A program made the translations under genes and the position numbers. A stretch of DNA of 19,669 nucleotides from JBLHKS01 sp047620505 (lineage in GTDB: Bacteria; Verrucomicrobiota; Verrucomicrobiia; Verrucomicrobiales; DEV007). The stretch's first letter is position 1, and each line of letters opens with the position of its first letter. Shown here one piece after another: positions 15,323-19,669 of this stretch. The DNA lies in contig JBLHKS010000134.1 in NCBI GenBank assembly GCA_047620505.1, forward strand, positions 1 through 19,669, written 5' to 3'. The notes under the pieces were generated by a model. The model was not told the DNA's origin. It saw nothing but the letters and a program-made list of their open reading frames with translations, and ran no database searches.

Positions 15323-17470
15323 TCAGGAAAGGCCTTTGATTTCGTCCACTGTCGTGTTTCCGGCTACGACATGGCAGAGGCCTTCCTGGTAAAGTGAGAA
15401 AAGTCCGTTTCGATGCGCGATCTTGCGCAATTCGCGCATCGGGGCTTCATCGGAGATCAGGTCTTTGAGCTCCTGCGTAATTTCGCACATTTCCATCAAC
15501 GCGATCCGGCCGTTGTAGCCGGTCTGATGGCACTCGTCACAGCCGGCTTTTTCGTAAATCGGGCTGTCGATCGGACTTTCGAGAATTTCGAATTTCGTGA
15601 GCACCTGCTGAAATTCTTCAGTGATCGGCACGGGCCGTTTGCAGTATCGGCAGAGGCGACGGACGAGTCGCTGGGCTTGGGAAAGGACGAGCGAATCAGC
15701 GAGAAGATAGTTCGGAACGCCCATTGAGAGCAGTCGAGAGATCGCCCGGAGAGAGTCGTTCGCGTGGAGCGTGGTAAGGACGAGGTGTCCGGTCAGAGCG
15801 GAGTTTACCGCGGAAGTGGCGGTTTCTTCATCCCGGCACTCTCCGATTAGAATAACGTCAGGGTCGCTTCGCAGCAGGGCGCGCAAACCGGATCCGAAGT
15901 TGATGTGGTGAACCGGATCGGTCTGCGTCTGGTTGATTCCTTCAAGGCGGTACTCGATCGGATCCTCGATGGTGTGGATGTTTACGTTCTCTGAGTTGAT
16001 GCTGTTGAGCAGAGCGTAGAGAGTCGTCGTTTTTCCAGATCCAGTCGGACCCGTTATGAGGATAAGACCTTGGTCGCGGCCCATTGTCTGGTCCAGCATC
16101 ATGGTCTGACGCTCCGACAAGTGAAGATCAGACATCGACTTGAGGCCGCCCTCTTTGTCGAGGAAACGCATGATGATTTTCTGCATTTCCCTACGGCAGG
16201 GAACAGCAGCAACACGAACGTCGATCCGTCGCTGGTTGATCGCGATGGCGAAACGGCCGTCTTGAGTTTCCTGGCGGCTTTGTCCGAGGTTCGAGTAGTT
16301 TTTCAACAACGCGATGTAGCGAGGAAGCAGTTCTTCGGAGACTGCAAAGATGGTTTTCAGCTGACCGTCAACCCGGGCACGAAACCGGCCTGTGTTGTAG
16401 TATTTTTCCAGGTGTAGATCGCTGGATCGCTGTTGAATTGCCTGGAAAAGAATCCAATGGAGAATTTCTTCCGGCTGATTGTTAACATTGTTTGGATCGA
16501 GGCTGAGAATCTCTTCCGGAATGATTTCAACGAGGTTAGCGTCGTCGGAAATCTGATATCCGGTCTCGTCGATCTCGATTTCGACGGCGTCGGTCGCTCC
16601 GCTGTTTTTGTTGATCGCCCTTTGAATCGAACCGCCGTCAGCGAGCACAGCAACGAGTTCGACCGGGTCGTTTCCAGAAGAAAGCCACTCATCTTCGAAC
16701 GAGTAGTTGTCTAGCGTTTCGCTAAGCAGGTAGACTCGCTGAGAACCACAGTAAACCGGGTAAACGCCGTGCTTTTCCAGCATCGAAATCGGGAAACGAC
16801 TCTGACGCGGAGCTTCGTCCGGATTAAAGACTAAAGTCGGGCCTGTGGAGGCAATCGAGTGCAATGCAATTCCGAGATGAGCCTGAATACCGTTGAAATC
16901 GCCAATTCCAGGTTCCGGAATTTTGTCCAGCAACTCCATGAAAGCCGTGCGCAGCTGCTCGCCAACACGCTCTTCCTGGGGATAGTTGTCGGCGAACCAG
17001 CGGAACGCTCCGGCCAAGTCTCCGGGCGCAACTGAGGGTTGAGCGAGATTTTCGTACTGGCTGGTCGTGGGCAGCGGGCGAGTCGAAATACGGCGGACCA
17101 GATCGCGTTTAACGTTTTCGTACTGACCGGCGGAGATCACCACCTTGATGGTGAGGAAATCAGGGATGCCCCAGCAGTCATCACTTTTCGGATTGTGATG
17201 GGCGACGATGACCAGCGGACCAAGCTTAGCAACTGGTAACCAGGGAGAAGCCGTAGACGGAGCACGACCGAGCAGCCGAACGAGATCCTCGGCATCCGCA
17301 GTGCAGGTTTCACGGCCGAGTTCAATCGGAAGGATCCCGAATTGAACGGCGGTTCCTTCGATCGAGACAAGGAGGTCCGCTGCTGGACTGTCCAAGGCGT
17401 ATAGCTCAGGATTAGAGGAGTCCGGGGTTCCCTGAGGCGGGTCGGGAGACTGGAGGTCCGCTGATTGCAT
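15323..17470 (-). CDS. GspE/PilB-family type IV filament assembly ATPase
   Basis: A cytoplasmic hexameric ATPase that powers filament assembly in type IV pili or type II secretion. The catalytic half (about 330-715) is complete: the N2-type region with SSDLHLE (349-355), Walker A GPTGSGKT (474-481), the Asp box IEDPIEY (501-507), Walker B DPDVILIGECRDEE (536-549), the His box TGHLVLTTLHAND (560-572), and the zinc-binding tetracysteine CRYC (607-610) and CDEC (644-647). Walker B has GECRD where most relatives have GEIRD. The segment at about 230-292 looks like a GspE N-terminal (MshEN-like) domain, while residues 1-225 match nothing I recognise. An assembly role is favoured over retraction (PilT) because of the long N-terminus and the tetracysteine. 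Four prepilin genes lie upstream. No GspF/PilC or prepilin peptidase is in the window. Confidence 0.93.
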   Translation of the reverse strand: MQSADLQSPDPPQGTPDSSNPELYALDSPAADLLVSIEGTAVQFGILPIELGRETCTADAEDLVRLLGRAPSTASPWLPVAKLGPLVIVAHHNPKSDDCWGIPDFLTIKVVISAGQYENVKRDLVRRISTRPLPTTSQYENLAQPSVAPGDLAGAFRWFADNYPQEERVGEQLRTAFMELLDKIPEPGIGDFNGIQAHLGIALHSIASTGPTLVFNPDEAPRQSRFPISMLEKHGVYPVYCGSQRVYLLSETLDNYSFEDEWLSSGNDPVELVAVLADGGSIQRAINKNSGATDAVEIEIDETGYQISDDANLVEIIPEEILSLDPNNVNNQPEEILHWILFQAIQQRSSDLHLEKYYNTGRFRARVDGQLKTIFAVSEELLPRYIALLKNYSNLGQSRQETQDGRFAIAINQRRIDVRVAAVPCRREMQKIIMRFLDKEGGLKSMSDLHLSERQTMMLDQTMGRDQGLILITGPTGSGKTTTLYALLNSINSENVNIHTIEDPIEYRLEGINQTQTDPVHHINFGSGLRALLRSDPDVILIGECRDEETATSAVNSALTGHLVLTTLHANDSLRAISRLLSMGVPNYLLADSLVLSQAQRLVRRLCRYCKRPVPITEEFQQVLTKFEILESPIDSPIYEKAGCDECHQTGYNGRIALMEMCEITQELKDLISDEAPMRELRKIAHRNGLFSLYQEGLCHVVAGNTTVDEIKGLS

Positions 17471-17500
17471 GGAGTCGGGAATGCGTCCGTCGATAAGAAA

Positions 17501-17986
17501 TCAATTTGGAGTGAAGTCGCCTGGAAATGAGACGGGTCGTCCGAAATCAACTCCTGAAAGCTCGATTTTGATGCCCGCGCCAGTTTCGCCGGGCGTTTTC
17601 AATTCGTAAGTGGAGCCGTTCCAAATAGCCCGATAATCATCAGTGCTGCTGGAGGTTCCAGGCCTGAAATCGTTACGCATGTAGGGCTGACCTGGCGATC
17701 CGTCATCCCATTGGAGATTGTAAAGAACTTTCATCTCGTCATCGGCATTGCCGTCGACAGCAACCATGTCATAGAGCTTCGTTCCTTCAAGCTGAAGGTA
17801 CTTGGAAACCGCGTAATTCATCGTTTCGACGGTGTTTCGCGCCACGGCCGTGGAGGAACTCTCGTAGAAGTTCTTGTATCCAGCGACGGCGACGGCGGAC
17901 ATGATCCCGACGATCGAAACCGTGACGATCATATCCACGAGGGAGAGGCCAGCAGCTGCTGGGCGTTTGGGGCGGAGGATTTTCAT
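17501..17986 (-). CDS. Prepilin-like protein with Asp at +5
   Basis: A 161-residue class III (prepilin peptidase) signal protein: basic leader MKILRPKRPAAAG, cleavage after G13, then LSLVDMIVTVSIVGIMSAVAV. The residue at +5 is Asp where nearly all pilins have Glu. The globular part carries a C-terminal motif RAIWNGSTYELKTPGETGAGI that resembles RAIWEAGKNRFKIVSAGSG in the giant prepilin-vWA protein, so the two probably share a fold and a filament. The gene is 30 bases upstream of the assembly ATPase and the last prepilin in the operon order. A minor pilin or pseudopilin role is likely. An exact palindrome copy writes the Pro-Ala-Ala-Ala of its leader. Confidence 0.85.
   Translation of the reverse strand: MKILRPKRPAAAGLSLVDMIVTVSIVGIMSAVAVAGYKNFYESSSTAVARNTVETMNYAVSKYLQLEGTKLYDMVAVDGNADDEMKVLYNLQWDDGSPGQPYMRNDFRPGTSSSTDDYRAIWNGSTYELKTPGETGAGIKIELSGVDFGRPVSFPGDFTPN
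17950..17961. repeat. Dispersed palindrome copy (exact, 14-bp symmetry)
   Basis: CCAGCAGCTGCTGG spans 17949-17962. It is read as Pro-Ala-Ala-Ala-Gly at the prepilin leader, just before the cleavage site of the 161-aa prepilin. Confidence 0.75.
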
Positions 17987-18012
17987 GGCACACAGATCAG
18001 AAAATCGGGAAA

Positions 18013-18429
18013 TCAGTAGCTGATCGCGGTCCCACCGGGATCGGCGAGGGCGACTTTCGACAGCGTCGTGATGTCCGTGGGCAGAGTAATTGTATAGGAA
18101 CCGGGCATGTAATCGGTAAACGCATTTGGAGCGAACGCCATATAAGGCTTGATCAACGCATAGCGGGCGGCTCCTTCCGTATCACCGGAAGCGGCAGTGG
18201 TCCATGCCGTTGCGGCCGACGAGCGGCCTTGAGCAGCAAAATAAGAACCGATCGACATGTTGATCGCTTCTGCGCGAACAATCGCGAGCTTAACTTCGGC
18301 GTCGTCCCTCATCTTAACGATATTTGGGATGGCGATGAAAGCGAGAATGCCTAGAAGGACCGTCGCGGCGAGAATCTCGACCAGCGAAAAAGCGGCGTTA
18401 CGGCGTTGAATGGGAAAAGTAGACTTCAT
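18013..18429 (-). CDS. Prepilin-like (minor pilin/pseudopilin) protein
   Basis: A 138-residue protein. The leader MKSTFPIQRRNAA ends in Ala instead of Gly at -1, then FSLVEILAATVLLGILAFIAIPNIV follows, with Glu at +5 (E18) and a proline kink typical of type IV pilin helices. The C-terminal part is short, rich in Ala and Thr, and has no Cys pair, so a disulfide-loop pilin is excluded. It is 35 bases downstream of the 154-aa prepilin gene and 26 bases upstream of the 161-aa one, in one operon. Its size and position suit a minor subunit. The exact GspG/H/I/J-type class cannot be told from sequence alone. Confidence 0.85.
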   Translation of the reverse strand: MKSTFPIQRRNAAFSLVEILAATVLLGILAFIAIPNIVKMRDDAEVKLAIVRAEAINMSIGSYFAAQGRSSAATAWTTAASGDTEGAARYALIKPYMAFAPNAFTDYMPGSYTITLPTDITTLSKVALADPGGTAISY

Positions 18430-18464
18430 GTGTCCAGAAGTTGGAGTTCAATAGCGATTCAGAG

Positions 18465-18929
18465 TCAGGGAGCCGGGGCAGCACTTTTTACGAGATCGAC
18501 TTTGGGATAGGAGCCCGCTGCCCAGTCAGGGAGATTGATGTGCCAGTCGAGCTTGCGGGTGGCGTCCGTCATGACCTCGTTCGTCGAGGCCAACCCCATG
18601 TGGACGACGATGTGATCGTAGGTGGCGTCATCGAGGTAATCTTTAAACAGTTCGAGGCGCGCCGCGCTGGTAGCCTCAGCGTTGTAGACTGTGAGCACGT
18701 CTCCAGCCATGGTGTCGTGATCCAATTGTGAAGTTACCCAGCCGCTCAGGGCGGTCTGGATCGTGCCTTGCTGTTGACGAGCGACAATTTCCCGTCCGTC
18801 ATTCGCGGAGTTGCCAAATTGACTGATCGCAAGACCAGACATGATGCCGATGACGGCGATCACGATCACCAACTCAATGAAGCTGAAGGCGGCGAGATTG
18901 GATCGAGGGGTTTTTAGGGAGAAGGTCAT
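18465..18929 (-). CDS. Prepilin-like (minor pilin/pseudopilin) protein
   Basis: A 154-residue protein. The leader MTFSLKTPRSNLAA is followed by FSFIELVIVIAVIGIMSGLAISQF with Glu at +5 (E19). As in two other prepilins here, -1 is Ala. The globular domain has no cysteine. It follows the 133-aa pilin gene across a 177-base structured gap, so it may be made at a different level from that pilin. No specific class is recognised beyond the conserved N-terminal methylation motif. Confidence 0.85.
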   Translation of the reverse strand: MTFSLKTPRSNLAAFSFIELVIVIAVIGIMSGLAISQFGNSANDGREIVARQQQGTIQTALSGWVTSQLDHDTMAGDVLTVYNAEATSAARLELFKDYLDDATYDHIVVHMGLASTNEVMTDATRKLDWHINLPDWAAGSYPKVDLVKSAAPAP

Positions 18930-18937
18930 CGGTCTGA

Positions 18938-19010
18938 AAAATCCGAAGCTTGAATTTTGAAATCGGAAGCTTTTGCTTCTTTCAGTCGGGAAATTCGAGA
19001 TTCGGATTTT
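18938..19010. repeat. Inverted repeat in the gap between pilin genes
   Basis: AAAATCCGAA (18938-18947) and TTCGGATTTT (19001-19010) are exact reverse complements. They enclose a smaller stem, GAAGC-TTTT-GCTTC (18966-18979). A nested fold in the pilin transcript is likely. Confidence 0.5.
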
Positions 19011-19027
19011 GATTTTCTCGTGAAGGA

Positions 19028-19045
19028 GAGCATCGAGGCATGCTC
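19028..19045 (-). other. Hairpin after the 133-aa pilin gene
   Basis: GAGCAT-CGAGGC-ATGCTC forms a 6-bp stem in the same gap. It has no T-run on the minus strand, so processing or attenuation is more likely than full termination. Confidence 0.35.
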
Positions 19046-19054
19046 AGTGAATTA

Positions 19055-19088
19055 AGCCCAGCGACTACCCGAAGATAGTCGCCGGACT
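19055..19088 (-). terminator. Strong hairpin after the 133-aa pilin gene (attenuator or RNA-stabilising)
   Basis: GCGACTA and TAGTCGC (19061-19067 and 19076-19082) form a perfect 7-bp stem. It is extended by AGCCC/GGACT pairing that includes a G-U pair beyond one mismatch. It begins about 20 bases after the pilin stop. Only TTAATT follows on the minus strand, so it probably leaks or protects the pilin mRNA and lets less transcript through to the minor pilin genes. Confidence 0.45.
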
Positions 19089-19106
19089 AAAAGAGGTTGT
19101 TCTAAG

Positions 19107-19508
19107 TTAAGGAGCGGTAGCGCTCTCGAGATACGTCAGCATGCCGTTCGCATGCGACAGATAGGTCAATGCCTTCGTTTGCTCGGTAGAGCTGAGCCCT
19201 GGGACTCCGAAGTAATTGCCGTGAAACGGGCTGCTTGTGTCCGTCACCGTGGCACCGGTCACAGCGGCGGCAACTGTGGCACCGGTGTTGGCTCCGAGGA
19301 AGTCAAGGCCTGCAGCCTGCGCTGCGCCTACGACTGAGGAGAGTTGCTGTGCGTTGCGGCGATCTTTGGATTCACCAGCGGCATCGTTGATCCGGCCGAT
19401 TTGGGGCACGGCGATAGCGGCAAGAATTCCGATCACTGCGATTACGACGAGCATCTCGACAAGAGAGAAGCCCTTCTTAGCTTTGGCTGTCAGGTTGGTT
19501 TTAGTCAT
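19107..19508 (-). CDS. Type IV prepilin-like protein, likely main subunit
   Basis: A 133-residue protein with the most canonical prepilin signal in the window: leader MTKTNLTAKAKKG with cleavage after G13, then FSLVEMLVVIAVIGILAAIAVPQIG with Glu at +5 (E18) and Pro in the helix. The short globular part is rich in Ala, Gly and Thr and lacks cysteines. It is first in the operon, has its own AT-rich promoter region, and is followed by strong hairpins before the next gene. This is the layout expected of an abundant major subunit with less abundant minor subunits downstream. GspG-like pseudopilin and pilin remain equally possible by sequence. The ATG has no obvious Shine-Dalgarno site. Confidence 0.87.
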   Translation of the reverse strand: MTKTNLTAKAKKGFSLVEMLVVIAVIGILAAIAVPQIGRINDAAGESKDRRNAQQLSSVVGAAQAAGLDFLGANTGATVAAAVTGATVTDTSSPFHGNYFGVPGLSSTEQTKALTYLSHANGMLTYLESATAP

Positions 19509-19546
19509 AGTAGTATTTTTGGTTTATAGCTGCTTGAGCAATTCTA

Positions 19547-19574
19547 ATTATTATGGAAAATATCAATAAGTCAA
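19547..19574 (-). promoter_or_regulatory. Candidate sigma-70-type promoter of the pilin operon
   Basis: On the minus strand TTGACT (19574-19569) is followed after 16 bases by AATAAT (19552-19547), good -35 and -10 matches. It lies about 40 bases before the pilin ATG. The box shared with the prepilin-vWA gene (19550-19561) overlaps the -10. No GG-N10-GC sigma-54 pattern was seen here. Confidence 0.45.
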
Positions 19575-19633
19575 CTCGGAATCCGAAATAGATCACAAAT
19601 ATTTATAATTAAAGTAATCGCGAGAATTTAGCC

Positions 19634-19650
19634 CGAATCGCCCTGATTCG
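19634..19650. other. Short inverted repeat upstream of the pilin promoter
   Basis: CGAATC-GCCCT-GATTCG, a 6-bp perfect stem about 60 bases upstream of the candidate -35. It could be an operator or the terminator stem of a gene outside the window. Confidence 0.25.
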
Positions 19651-19669
19651 AGCAACCACCGAAATTCAG

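Noticed and set aside
19509..19669. Sigma-54 promoter expected for pilin genes
   Set aside because: No TGGCAC-N5-TTGCA-like pattern was found upstream of the pilin. A sigma-70-like pair fits better.

Overview
The window looks like chromosomal DNA from a member of the Verrucomicrobiota, or more cautiously the PVC group. The strongest lineage marker is the interrupted gene at 11601-14780, which has the PVC-typical layout of beta-propeller, HEAT-like repeats and a C-terminal CxxCH haem domain. The Gfo/Idh/MocA enzyme with a GLDHGHI motif and the block of several small prepilin-like genes also fit. No tRNA, rRNA, insertion sequence or CRISPR array was seen. No stretch over 300 bases lacks a gene. 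Assignments rest on reading the sequence and on family knowledge; no database search was run.

Layout. (1) 1-3030: a 5'-truncated HExxH metalloprotease-like protein, a small lipoprotein (+), a GNAT acetyltransferase (-) and N-acetylglucosamine-6-phosphate deacetylase nagA (+). (2) 3031-3235: a convergent intergenic gap holding a 151-bp element with 27-bp inverted ends. (3) 3236-9941, all on the minus strand: a DppD-type ATPase, then a 1069-residue prepilin fused to a von Willebrand A (vWA) domain and tandem beta-sandwich repeats, then a small secreted protein, a DppF/OppF-type ATPase and a Gfo/Idh/MocA oxidoreductase. The last two overlap by 1 nt. The transporter permeases are not in the window, and the giant prepilin sits between the two transporter ATPases. 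(4) 10014-11549: YifB/ComM, an AAA+ protein linked to natural transformation. (5) 11601-14780: the PVC haem protein, interrupted by one in-frame TAG. (6) 14829-19508, minus strand: four prepilin-like genes, a GspE/PilB-type assembly ATPase and a CheY-like receiver, apparently one operon started from an AT-rich promoter near 19547-19574.

How the genes may work together. The prepilins and the ATPase form part of a type IV filament machine (type IV pilus or type II secretion-like). The large vWA prepilin shares a C-terminal RAIW motif with the operon's 161-aa prepilin, and a 12-bp upstream box with the first pilin gene. I infer that it is a tip or adhesin subunit of the same filament.

The most unusual signal is at DNA level. 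A palindromic 12-mer, CAGCAGCTGCTG, occurs seven times exactly and about five more times with one transition. The copies lie in unrelated genes, in two reading frames and in intergenic DNA. It behaves like a dispersed chromosomal sequence tag. Given the nearby pilus genes and comM, a DNA-uptake or chromosome-organising role is worth testing. A perfect tenfold 9-bp minisatellite inside the vWA prepilin and the TAG-interrupted haem protein are the other notable oddities.
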